Below are positions 41,901-50,091 of a DNA stretch of 64,000 bases, in pieces. The position numbers and the translations under genes are program-made. Below the pieces are notes generated by a model. It was given only the letters and a program-made list of their open reading frames with translations. It made no database searches and was not told the DNA's origin. The stretch is taken from assembly GCF_035510375.1 (NCBI RefSeq), contig NZ_DATKHG010000016.1. One strand, written 5' to 3'. Source of the DNA: Paenibacillus_I sp035510375. Its GTDB lineage: Bacteria > Bacillota > Bacilli > Paenibacillales > Paenibacillaceae. Each line of letters starts with the position of its first letter. The stretch's first letter is position 1.

Positions 41901-42792
41901 TGTTCGTGAGCTCGGTTTCGTTGATATTCCACTCGAAGTTCATGAATCCGAGCGACCACTTCGGCAGCATCGGCGGCTTGCCCGTAATCTCGGCCACTCC
42001 GCTCATCACTTCCTTGGGATTGCCGACCATGATGTAATAATCCACATTCTGCTTCGTATACCGCCGCCCTTCGGTTGGGGTGCCTCCATAGTAAAATTCA
42101 AGCTTGCCTGTCGCGCCGTCCGTGTAGGGATAACCGCCGTCGCTGTCGACGACAACCCCGTAGCCGGCCGTGCTCCACATGATCGGGCCGCCGGAATCGC
42201 CCTGCTCGCCCGCGTGGGCGGCATGGGTGGAGCTGTTCCGAAGCAGGCTGCCGCCGCCTTCAAAGGCGTCGAAGCTCCGGATGCCGTAGATGTTGTCGCC
42301 CGGCGCATGCTGGAACCGGACGCCGTCGTAGAATACGCCGCCCGCGGAAGGCTCCCACAGCAGCGTCGTGCCGTCGGCTTTTTTGACCGTCATGCGGACC
42401 GGATTTTTGGATAGCTCGATTCTCATTTTGGACGTCGTGATCGTCATCGGATCCGTTGTCGTCGTGATCGTCGCGCCGACCGCGGACCAGGTTTTATTCG
42501 GATCGATCATCGGCGTGCTTGAGCTGGCCGCAATACCGTTCGGGCGGTAATTCGCCTTGAGGATGCCTTCGGCCGCGGCCTGCAGCACCAGGAGGTCGTC
42601 ATTCGGCTCCAGGCCGTTGTCGATCGTCAGCGTAAGCGTGTCGCCCGTTACGCTCGTCGATATCAAATTGCCGAGCGCGCTTACATAGGCTTGAGCCGAC
42701 ACCGCCGGACCGACGGAAACGGAAGCGGCCAGCAGCGCTGCGGCCAGGATGAACGATATCGCGCGGCGCCGAAACTTGTGCCAAGCGTTCAT
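38938..42792 (-). CDS. ctsZ: Secreted GH31 6-alpha-glucosyltransferase candidate (CtsZ-like)
   Basis: A 1284-residue secreted GH31 protein. Signal peptide (HKFRRRAISFILAAALLAAS), N-terminal beta domain, catalytic barrel with nucleophile candidate Asp433 (GWWNDET) and acid/base candidate Asp495 (LWSGDIG), beta-sandwich, then two CBM35-type modules (YEAEDASLSG... and YEAESADLSG...) and a C-terminal carbohydrate-binding module (LLDNGDFERN... to HIDDVRLTKQ). GGAAGGTGG precedes the ATG at 42792. As I recall, the 6-alpha-glucosyltransferase of the cycloalternan pathway has almost exactly this length and gene order. It would transfer glucose to the non-reducing end of maltodextrins in 1,6 linkage. 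Confidence 0.82.
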   Translation of the reverse strand: MNAWHKFRRRAISFILAAALLAASVSVGPAVSAQAYVSALGNLISTSVTGDTLTLTIDNGLEPNDDLLVLQAAAEGILKANYRPNGIAASSSTPMIDPNKTWSAVGATITTTTDPMTITTSKMRIELSKNPVRMTVKKADGTTLLWEPSAGGVFYDGVRFQHAPGDNIYGIRSFDAFEGGGSLLRNSSTHAAHAGEQGDSGGPIMWSTAGYGVVVDSDGGYPYTDGATGKLEFYYGGTPTEGRRYTKQNVDYYIMVGNPKEVMSGVAEITGKPPMLPKWSLGFMNFEWNINETELTNNVDTYRAKNIPLDGYGIDYDWKKYGENNYGEFAWNTTNFPSAATTSLKTAMDAKGVKMIGITKPRIVTKDFGGNPTVQGTDAANGGYFYPGHNEYQDYFIPVAVRSIDPYNASQRNWFWNNSIDAYNKGIAGWWNDETDKVSSNGVTYWFGNFTTGFMAQTMYEGQRAYTANAARVWQTSRTFYPGAQRYATTLWSGDIGIQYYKGERINWAAGLQEQKAAMLSSINNGQVKWGMDVGGFNQQDGTTNNPNPDLYARWMQFGALSPVFRVHGNNRQQRQPWYYGTTAEEAAKQAIQLRYSLIPYIYAYERSAYENGNGLVRPLMQDYPADPNARDYTDAWMFGDWLLAAPITEKQPSSKQIYLPGGTWTDYFRGTVYAGGQTISYPVNPDTLTDIPLFIKKGAIIPTQKVQDYVGQSAVTSVDVDVFPDTAQSSFTYYDDDGASYAYENGAFFKQLMTARDNGSGTISFALNAKSGSYAPPLQSYIVKIHGAAGTSVTNNGAAMTSYANLNALRAAAGEGWTTGKDVYGPVTYVKLAAGAASNKSVTVNGSASVPAASVMYEAEDASLSGNSTSTKASVNNNYPGYTGTGFVEGFWNAGAAVTVYPKVTAGGDYSVALRYANATGASKKVSIFVNGKWVKQTTLANLANWSTWGTQAETLPLTAGSNIITYKYYSEAGDTGNVNLDSVSVPLSPAAAKYEAESADLSGGASRNTDHWYYSGSSFVDNMTAAGSQVQFNVNVPSAGSYQAALRYANATSVTKTLSTYVNGVKIGQTAFASPGANWNDWRDQTQTVTLNAGSNTIAFRYDTGDSGNINLDRLLVSAAAPGTPVSEQNLLDNGDFERNPAQTTNWTEWRPAGQPTAYGIDSGSGTNPPESPWTGDKRAYFWAAGPYQQSIHQVISVPVNNANYKFEAWVRLKNATPTTARAEITNYGGSAIFSNISNDGVWKYISISNIMVTNGQIDIGFYVDSPGGTTLHIDDVRLTKQ

Positions 42793-42867
42793 AAACAAGT
42801 CCACCTTCCACATGATAGTCGGGAAGGAAGGAGGCCGGCAACGGCCTCCCTTTCCCGCCGATTCCGG

Positions 42868-45800
42868 TTAGGAAACCGTGATATGGTCGAGATTGACGCC
42901 GAGCGAGCTCGTGCCGTCATAGCTCACTTTAATCGTGTTCGCCCCTGCATTTAGCGTGACGTTCAGCGTCGCGGTCGCCCAGGTCTCCCAATTCGCCGTT
43001 TGCGGCAGCGCCAGGTCCGTCACTTTCACGTTGTTGACGTAAATCGCTCTCGATGCGTTGCCTCCCGCCGAGCTGTAGCGGATGCCTATGGTATACGTGC
43101 CGCTCGTTTTGGCCGACACCTCGAACGTGACCGAATCCCCGGCCGTTTCGAAGCCGTCGACGAAGCCGGTGCCCGTGTAGCCCGCATGATCGGTATTGGT
43201 CGACACATTGACCTGGGTTGCGAACTCGGCCTCATATTCCACCTTGCTCACACCGTTCAGCACGACGGTTTGCGCGCTTGCGCTCGCGCCGAGCTTCACG
43301 TACGTGAACTTCTGGACGGAATCGTAGTACCATCCGGAGGCGGAGGAGATGAGCGCGGCAAGCGTCGATTGCTGCGTCAGCGCCGAACCCCCGACCGTTA
43401 CGGAAGACGGCCTGGTCGTAAACACCTGCAGCGTTTTGACGGAATTGACCGCCGGCAGCGACACCGTCGTCTTGCCCAGCCCGAACTCCTCCGTCGACGT
43501 GATTCGCTTGACGGATCCGCCGATGTCGTCGTTCCAGTCATAGCTTGTCGTGCCCGACGGGTAGACGCGGAACGTCAAGTTGTTGTAGCTGGTCAGGCTG
43601 TTGCCGATCGTGCCGCCGAGCTGATACTGCGCGTTCAGGTTCATCGGCAGGATGCTTCCCGCTTTCACGAATACCGGAATGTCATCGACGCCGGCGTAGT
43701 AGCTGATCGTGCGTCCGCCCGGTCGCTGCGCGCCCCACCAGAAATCGATCCAGTCGCCTGCCGGCAGGTAAACGCTCTTGTTCGTTTCGCCCTGGTTGAC
43801 GACCGGCGCGACGAGCAGGTTGTCGCCGAACATGTACTGCTCCGTCAGCCCGTACGTATTGCTGTCCGCCGGGTATTCGAGCGCCATCGCCCGCATCATC
43901 GGAACGCCGGTATCGCTGCTTTTCTTCGCTTCGCTGTAAATGTACGGAAGCAGGTTCATGCGCGTGTTCGTATATTTCGCGAAATGGCTGATGATCGTAG
44001 TGTCGCCGGTGCGCGCCTGCGCGTTCCACGGCGAGCGCTCCTCGCTGATGCCGGAGCTGCCGTTATTCTCCGAGTGGAACTGCATGATCGGCGAGAACGC
44101 GGACATTTCCGTCGCGCGCTTATACAATTCGGCCGTCGGGTAGGTTCCCGTAAAACCGGCCAGATCCCAGCTCCAGAAAGGAACGCCGGACATCCCCGCG
44201 CTGAGGCCGGCCCTTACGGCATCGCGGAACGCCGCGAACGTCGACTCCTGGTCGCCCGCCCAGAAGATCTGGTTCTGCTGCGCCCCCTGCGTCCCCGACC
44301 GGCTGAAGCTGACGGCGTCGGACTTCTTGGATTTGGCGTACTGGTTGTAGGCCTTCACATAATCGTTGGAGTACTGGTTGCGCATCTCGTCGCCCTTTTT
44401 GCCGTTTGCGAACGTATTCCAGCGGCCCCACACCATTTCGCCGCCGTCCGTCTTGAAGCCGTCGATTCCCACACTGTCGAAAAGATAGCTGCGCTTGGAC
44501 ATCCACCAGTTCGTTGCGGCCGAATTCGTGTAATCGAGCAGCAGGCTGTTCTCGAACCATTGCCCCCACGGAATGCGGTACTGCCCGCCGCTGCCGTTGC
44601 CGACCGCGTACCCTTGCGAGATCATGTACGCTTCATCGTTATCCTTCTGCGCGTAAGGGGTCGACGTGTACTTCTGGATCGGCACCTGCCACAGCAGCAC
44701 CTTCAAGCCGTTCGCATGGATATCGTCCACCATCTGCTTCGGGTTCGGCCACCTGCCGCCCGCCGGAAAAGTGAAATCCGCGTAGGTCAACGCCTGGCCC
44801 CCGGGTTTCGGCGTGTATTGCGCGTCGTTGAAAATATAGAACGTTTGCTCGTCGCTCCACTGCTCCAGCACCATCGCCGTTGCCGGAATGTTGTTGGCGT
44901 TCGCGTTGCTGATCGCCCCCGCAACCTCCGATTGGCGGTCCCATTCGTTGGCCGACATCCACAGCCCGAACGCCCACTTCGGCACGGCGGCCGGCTTGCC
45001 GGTAATCGTCGTGTAATTGCTGACGACGCCCTTGAGATCATTGCCGTAAATAAAGTAATAATCGAGCAGCGAGCTGGCGCTGCCGCCGGTGTTCGCCGTG
45101 AAGCTGTACATATCGCTCCGTTCGGTCGCCAGGCGGAACTTCGAATAGTATGTGGTGTTGAGGAAAATGCCGTAGCCGTTCGTATTGAGCATGAACGGTA
45201 TCGCCATATACGTGCGGTCGTTCTGGTTCCGGTATTGGTTGTACACATACGTATCCACGTCGCTGCCGCGCTTGCGAATGCTGTTGTAGCGCTCTCCGAA
45301 GCCGAAAAACTCCTCGCCCGGCGGCGTGTAGAAATTATCCTGCACCTTGTCGACGATCGTGCTGCCGTTGGTCAGCCAGGCCAGGTTGCGATTGACCGTG
45401 CTGTCATACTGGCGGGCGATCAGCGTCGTTCCGTCCGGCTTATACACGCTAAGCTTGAACGGATTTTTGTCGACCTTGATTTTCAGCTTGGACGTGCTGA
45501 TCCACGTTGTCGCGGAGGTGTCCGAAACCGTATAGTTGCTCAGTCCGCTGCTGAACGTGCCCGAACCGTTAGGCGACAGCTGCAGGCGGAACACGTCGTC
45601 CGCCGTGAACAGCAGATTGATTTTCGGCGACATCGTTCCCGTATTCGGCACGGCGTTCAACACGACGCGGTTGGTGTTGTCGGTCACGCTGCCGATGCTG
45701 GCGACCGACTCCCAGTCCGTTACGGTGAAGGTGAACGGGCCGACCGTTTTCTCGTTCGCCCCGTCTTTGTTCGCGCGCACCGTGTAGGCAATGACATCCC

Positions 45801-46143
45801 CCTTGCTGAAGCTGCCGAGGTTGGCCGACCAGTATGTGTTGTTGCCGCTGTTGTACTGCCAGGACGCGCCCACTGCGGGCTGGGTGATGCCGTTCTTCGT
45901 CCAGGTCACCCAGGCCGTCTGCCCCGGCTCGATCGGCCACGTCGTAATTTTAATAGAAACATTCTCGCCGGCAACGGGGTCGCGCGGACTGCGTTCCGTC
46001 GCCTGAATCTCATACAGATCGTCAATTCCGTACGGGGCGTGGTACACGCCGTCGATCGCATACACGGTAGAGGCCAGCAGAACGAATGACATGACGATCG
46101 CGGCGAGCATGGCCACGGTCTTTCTTCGTCTCTTGAATCGCAT
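42868..46143 (-). CDS. ctsY: Secreted GH31 3-alpha-isomaltosyltransferase candidate (CtsY-like)
   Basis: About 1091 residues. A basic signal peptide ends near STVYAID; then an E-set-like domain (about 20-120), the GH31 barrel with nucleophile candidate Asp566 (GFKTDGGEM) and acid/base candidate Asp631 (WAGDQES), beta-sandwich domains and one C-terminal CBM35-type module (YEAEFATQVNV... LDHITVS). AAAGGTG lies about 9 nt before the ATG at 46143; an ATG at 46152 is possible. Lying upstream of the CtsZ-like gene, it would move isomaltosyl units made by CtsZ and close two of them into the cyclic tetrasaccharide cycloalternan. Confidence 0.82.
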   Translation of the reverse strand: MRFKRRRKTVAMLAAIVMSFVLLASTVYAIDGVYHAPYGIDDLYEIQATERSPRDPVAGENVSIKITTWPIEPGQTAWVTWTKNGITQPAVGASWQYNSGNNTYWSANLGSFSKGDVIAYTVRANKDGANEKTVGPFTFTVTDWESVASIGSVTDNTNRVVLNAVPNTGTMSPKINLLFTADDVFRLQLSPNGSGTFSSGLSNYTVSDTSATTWISTSKLKIKVDKNPFKLSVYKPDGTTLIARQYDSTVNRNLAWLTNGSTIVDKVQDNFYTPPGEEFFGFGERYNSIRKRGSDVDTYVYNQYRNQNDRTYMAIPFMLNTNGYGIFLNTTYYSKFRLATERSDMYSFTANTGGSASSLLDYYFIYGNDLKGVVSNYTTITGKPAAVPKWAFGLWMSANEWDRQSEVAGAISNANANNIPATAMVLEQWSDEQTFYIFNDAQYTPKPGGQALTYADFTFPAGGRWPNPKQMVDDIHANGLKVLLWQVPIQKYTSTPYAQKDNDEAYMISQGYAVGNGSGGQYRIPWGQWFENSLLLDYTNSAATNWWMSKRSYLFDSVGIDGFKTDGGEMVWGRWNTFANGKKGDEMRNQYSNDYVKAYNQYAKSKKSDAVSFSRSGTQGAQQNQIFWAGDQESTFAAFRDAVRAGLSAGMSGVPFWSWDLAGFTGTYPTAELYKRATEMSAFSPIMQFHSENNGSSGISEERSPWNAQARTGDTTIISHFAKYTNTRMNLLPYIYSEAKKSSDTGVPMMRAMALEYPADSNTYGLTEQYMFGDNLLVAPVVNQGETNKSVYLPAGDWIDFWWGAQRPGGRTISYYAGVDDIPVFVKAGSILPMNLNAQYQLGGTIGNSLTSYNNLTFRVYPSGTTSYDWNDDIGGSVKRITSTEEFGLGKTTVSLPAVNSVKTLQVFTTRPSSVTVGGSALTQQSTLAALISSASGWYYDSVQKFTYVKLGASASAQTVVLNGVSKVEYEAEFATQVNVSTNTDHAGYTGTGFVDGFETAGDSVTFEVSAKTSGTYTIGIRYSSAGGNASRAIYVNNVKVTDLALPQTANWETWATATLNVTLNAGANTIKVSYDGTSSLGVNLDHITVS

Positions 46144-46226
46144 CAATCTCATCACCTTTCATTGCTTTTAGCGAATCGCCTGCCCACACGCAGGCTGCGT
46201 GGGCCCGAGATTGCAACCGCCCATAA

Positions 46227-46240
46227 AGGAAGCGTTTTCA
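46227..46240 (-). promoter_or_regulatory. cre-like site upstream of ctsY
   Basis: On the minus strand TGAAAACGCTTCCT matches the cre consensus at all but two fixed positions, about 85-100 bp before the CtsY-like start. A separate palindrome GAAACGTTTC lies at 46295-46304 inside the loop of the preceding terminator hairpin and may be a second repressor site. Confidence 0.4.
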
Positions 46241-46276
46241 ATAATGGTTCCGGGCATCCCTCCTTTCTCAATCGGT

Positions 46277-46330
46277 GAAAAGCGCCTGCACCGGGAAACG
46301 TTTCATTTCATTCCTCTCGGTGCAGGCGCT
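46277..46330 (-). terminator. Terminator-like hairpin between the GH31 fusion and ctsY
   Basis: AGCGCCTGCACCG pairs perfectly with CGGTGCAGGCGCT; on the minus strand it is followed by TTTT. It separates the intracellular enzyme and transporter genes from the two secreted-enzyme genes, so these probably have their own promoter or depend on read-through. Confidence 0.7.
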
Positions 46331-46342
46331 CTATTGTTGCGG

Positions 46343-49300
46343 TTATGGATGAATCGTGATTTCGCCGCCGGCCTCTCCGACGGCGACCAGCACTTCTCCG
46401 TCGCGAACGCAGTAGGTTCCGGCGCTCAGCAAGGACGCCTCGCCGACGCGCTCGAATGACAGGCTTCCCGCTTGCACGGAGGAAACGCCGTCAAGCCCGC
46501 CAACGATAAATACCGCGGGCTCCGTCCGGTTGCCGTTCCACTTCAAACGGATGCCGTCAGCGTCGCGTTCCGCCCCGATGCCGATCGACAGCCCCAGATC
46601 GTCTTCGAAATGGGCGGCAGCCGTATCCGTCACATAGACAAGGAAACAAAGGCGCTCGTAGCGGTCGGTCCGATTGCCGACATGGTCGCCCAGACGGCAA
46701 TCCTGGCCCAGATTCAATGCCAGCACGCTGTTCTGCTTCACATAAACGGGAATGCGGGCCAGCTCCGCCTCTACCTTCACGAGCCGCGGCCCCGCAATCT
46801 CTTCGCCGCCGAACAGGGGCAGCCATCTGCCTTCGGGGAAATAGATTTCCTTGGTATAAGCGCCTTCCTCGACGATGGGCGCCACAAGGAGACTATCGCC
46901 GAACATATACTGTCCGGTCATCTCCGTGCAGTGGGGGTCATCCGAATGTTCCAGCAGCATGGCGCGCATGAGCGGCACGCCGGTACGGCTCGTTCGGACA
47001 GCTTGCGCGTAAATATAAGGCAGCAGGTTCATCCGGATATCCGCATACCGTTTATACAGCTCGATAACGGCGGGCTGGCCCGTCCGTTCGGCGATATTCC
47101 ACGGTGTCCGGTCCTGGTTGAACTCGCCCTTCGTCTCCGCATGATACTGCATAACGGGACAAAAAGCGGCCATCTGAGTCGAGCGGACGAACAATTCCGC
47201 TGTCGGAATGTCGCCGTGGAAGCCGCCCAGATCCCAGCCCCAGAACGGAATGCCCGACATGCTGCTCGTGAGGCCCGCGATCAGCGAGGAGCGGAATGCC
47301 TCGAACGTCGACCGTTCGTCCCCGGCCCAGTGCAGCGGATACCGCTGCGCTCCGGTATAGCCGGCACGGCTGAACGTCACGCCTCCGCCTTCGGCATACT
47401 GCTGCACGAAATCGTAATAGCTTCCCGCATACAGGTTCGGATACAGATTGCGCATCTCCCGGCCCGTCGAGCCGTCGTGAAACTTCAGGCCATGGCCGAA
47501 CACGAACTCGCCGCCGTCCGTTTTGAAGCCGTCAACGCCGAGCTCCTCCACCAAATACCGGCGTTTATCGAACCACCAGCGCCTGGCTTCGGGATTCGTA
47601 TAATCGATAATGTGGCAATCCTTGAACCAGTTGTAAGGCAGCGTGAACGGTTCGCCGTTCGCATCGCGGACGCAGTAGCCCCGCTCCAGGAACGTCCGTT
47701 CATCGCGGTCCCGCTGCTCATGAACGACGCCGTACATGAATTTATGGATCGGAATTTGCCACAGCAATACTTTGAGGCCGTCCGCATGCAGGTCGTCCAT
47801 CATCCGCTTCGGATCCGGCCACCGCCCCCATTCGGGGAAGCGGAAGTCCTCATAACGGAACGGCTCGGAGCCGTCCTTCACCTCGTACTGCGCATCGTTG
47901 AAAATGTAGAACGTCGCTTCGTCGCTCCACTGCTCCAGCACAAGCACGGTGGCGGGAATCCCGTACCGGTTCGTCAGCTCGACCTGCCTCATGACCTCCG
48001 CCTGCGAATCCCAATTGTTGCTCGACATCCAGGGGCCGAACGCCCACTTCGGAGGCAGCACCGGACGGCCGGCGATTCCGGCGAACTGGCCGATCATGGA
48101 CAGCGGTTCGTCCGCGAATAAATAAGCGGTCAATTGCTGGGAGACGGTATGCAAATCCGCCTCGATCTCCACCAGATCGGACAAGCGGGTGTGGAAGCGG
48201 AATTTGGAATAGAGCGGCGTATCCAGGAATATCGCGTATTTGCCCGAGCTGACCGCAAAAGGAACCGGCATATACGTTTTGAGCCCCTGATCCCGGTATT
48301 GATTGTAGACATACTGGTCCACTTCCTGCCCCGAGTAATCGAAGCGGGAGTATCGTTCCCCCATGCCGAACCAGCGGTGCTCCGCCTTGGACTTCCAGTT
48401 GAACCTGACCTTATGCAGCATGCCGCTTCTGTCCGTCAGCACTTCCAGGAACGGCTTCCCTTCTATACCGTAGCTCTCGATCAGAACGCCCTGCTCATTG
48501 CGGAGCAGCAGTTTAAGCGCTCCGTTCTCCCTGCGAGCCGCGAGCTGCGCCCCGGCAAGCGCGAGCACGGCTTCCGCCGTCTCCGCGGCTTCGCCGGCGC
48601 CGTTCGCCGCACCGTGCGGAACCGCCTCAAACGACAGCCTCGCCGCACCGGTTTCATGCCGCGCCAGCGTGACGACCGGCGAACGTTCGCCGAATTCCGG
48701 CCTGCCGGCAAATGTGACGGCAATGCTGTCGTCGGACGCCTCCATCGACCGCACACGGTCGACAGGCAGCCATTGCCGCACGAGAAAACGGTACGGCTCC
48801 GATTGCTGCACGCCGTTGTCGCCTTCCAGCCGGAACTCGTACCGAACCTCCTGTCCCGCCTCGAAAACACCCAAACGGGCGGCCCACACTTTATCGCCGT
48901 CCGGCGTCGTTTCCGCCTGCATCCGGATCGTCTCCGCACAGGCTGCGCCGTCCGCCATAACATGGACCGTCACGCGCTGATTCGGATGAAACGGCCGGGT
49001 CAACAATCGAACGAATACGGTATCGCCCGCTTCGGGCTCGCGCGGCAGCCTTTCATAAGGCAGCGTAACATAAGGATCGTCGTACCCTGTCGGCTTATGC
49101 AGCAGATCGACCGTATCCGCCGCCGCACCGGCCTTCAGCAGTCCCCCGGACCGCACGCTGGCGGCCGCCAATTCAAACAGCACAACGCTCAGCCGGCTGT
49201 CCGGCGCCTGCGACTGCGACTGCCAATGCGAGAGAAACAGCGGCTCCCGGGCGGTCGATACATCCAGCTCGCCGATGCTGCCGTCTGTCCGGAAAAGCCC

Positions 49301-49999
49301 TTCCACATGCGCCAGCAGCGATTTCGCCTTGCCGATCTCGCCTTTGTTCGCGTAATACCAGGCGAGCAGGCAAGTGACATCGGTCCGCTCGCAGCCGCCG
49401 AACCAGGTATCGTTCGCCGACAGCCGGACGCCTTTGCCCGTGAGGGATTCCTCGACGACCGCCAGCGCCTCGATCAGAATGCGGTCCTCGATGCCGAGCA
49501 GTCCGAACGGAATGGCGGCCGCCACGATATCGCCGTGCACGGCCGTGTCGCCCAGCTCGCTGACGACCCGCCCGTCTTTAATGAAACGGGCGAATAAAAG
49601 CTCGCGAATCGATTTCATGAGCTGCTGTGTCCGCTCATCCCCGGCATGCGGTCCGATCGAGCTGAGACCGGCATAATAAATGGCCAGGTTCGTCAGAAAC
49701 ACGCCGCTGCGCCGCGGATCGAGCCAGTGGCTTTGGGGCGTCCGCCACCCGCCTTCGATGCGGCCGATCGCCTTTGCAATGGCGGTCCCATCGTTCTGAA
49801 GCAAGCTGTAGTCCTGTGTCGCGTTCATATATTCTCCGGCCGCCCAAAGCGCAAACGCCTCGTCCGGGGCGGATTTGTCCCCTGCCGCGAGAAGCTCCGC
49901 AGCCAGCGAATACGCCGCAGGGGCATTACCCGACTTCATAAATGCGTAAGATCGAAACGCGTTGTCGCGATGCTGCGCCGTGGTAGCCAAACTTTCCAA
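46343..49999 (-). CDS. Cytoplasmic GH15-like/GH31 fusion glycosidase (CtsX position)
   Basis: About 1218 residues without a signal peptide. The N-terminal 315 residues look like a GH15-type (alpha/alpha)6 barrel (GWRTPQSHWLDPRRSG, TWFGGCERTDVTCLLAWYYA, DGSIGELDVS). An E-set segment follows (DDPYVTLPYERLPREPEAGD), matching the start of the CtsY-like enzyme, then a GH31 barrel with nucleophile candidate Asp828 (GFKTDGGEF) and acid/base Asp894 (WAGDERS). The start is a TTG at 49999 with AGGAGG 9 nt upstream; no in-frame ATG fits. Close resemblance of the GH31 part to CtsY and its place after the transporter suggest intracellular opening of imported cycloalternan or related isomaltosyl sugars. 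Confidence 0.8.
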   Translation of the reverse strand: MESLATTAQHRDNAFRSYAFMKSGNAPAAYSLAAELLAAGDKSAPDEAFALWAAGEYMNATQDYSLLQNDGTAIAKAIGRIEGGWRTPQSHWLDPRRSGVFLTNLAIYYAGLSSIGPHAGDERTQQLMKSIRELLFARFIKDGRVVSELGDTAVHGDIVAAAIPFGLLGIEDRILIEALAVVEESLTGKGVRLSANDTWFGGCERTDVTCLLAWYYANKGEIGKAKSLLAHVEGLFRTDGSIGELDVSTAREPLFLSHWQSQSQAPDSRLSVVLFELAAASVRSGGLLKAGAAADTVDLLHKPTGYDDPYVTLPYERLPREPEAGDTVFVRLLTRPFHPNQRVTVHVMADGAACAETIRMQAETTPDGDKVWAARLGVFEAGQEVRYEFRLEGDNGVQQSEPYRFLVRQWLPVDRVRSMEASDDSIAVTFAGRPEFGERSPVVTLARHETGAARLSFEAVPHGAANGAGEAAETAEAVLALAGAQLAARRENGALKLLLRNEQGVLIESYGIEGKPFLEVLTDRSGMLHKVRFNWKSKAEHRWFGMGERYSRFDYSGQEVDQYVYNQYRDQGLKTYMPVPFAVSSGKYAIFLDTPLYSKFRFHTRLSDLVEIEADLHTVSQQLTAYLFADEPLSMIGQFAGIAGRPVLPPKWAFGPWMSSNNWDSQAEVMRQVELTNRYGIPATVLVLEQWSDEATFYIFNDAQYEVKDGSEPFRYEDFRFPEWGRWPDPKRMMDDLHADGLKVLLWQIPIHKFMYGVVHEQRDRDERTFLERGYCVRDANGEPFTLPYNWFKDCHIIDYTNPEARRWWFDKRRYLVEELGVDGFKTDGGEFVFGHGLKFHDGSTGREMRNLYPNLYAGSYYDFVQQYAEGGGVTFSRAGYTGAQRYPLHWAGDERSTFEAFRSSLIAGLTSSMSGIPFWGWDLGGFHGDIPTAELFVRSTQMAAFCPVMQYHAETKGEFNQDRTPWNIAERTGQPAVIELYKRYADIRMNLLPYIYAQAVRTSRTGVPLMRAMLLEHSDDPHCTEMTGQYMFGDSLLVAPIVEEGAYTKEIYFPEGRWLPLFGGEEIAGPRLVKVEAELARIPVYVKQNSVLALNLGQDCRLGDHVGNRTDRYERLCFLVYVTDTAAAHFEDDLGLSIGIGAERDADGIRLKWNGNRTEPAVFIVGGLDGVSSVQAGSLSFERVGEASLLSAGTYCVRDGEVLVAVGEAGGEITIHP

Positions 50000-50091
50000 T
50001 GCATGATACCTCCTGGGAACGAATGAGCAAAACTTCGATAGAAAAAGGGGCCATTGTACAAAACAACAGCCCCGACAGACCAACCGATTGC

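Noticed and set aside
43000..46089. A 1029-residue plus-strand open frame opposite ctsY
   Set aside because: It is the antisense shadow of the GH31 gene in high-GC DNA: Arg/His/Val-rich, no domain, no ribosome binding site.
46295..46304. GAAACGTTTC as a cre site
   Set aside because: The central CG is one base out of register for the 14-bp cre consensus; at most it is a LacI-type half of uncertain meaning inside a terminator loop.
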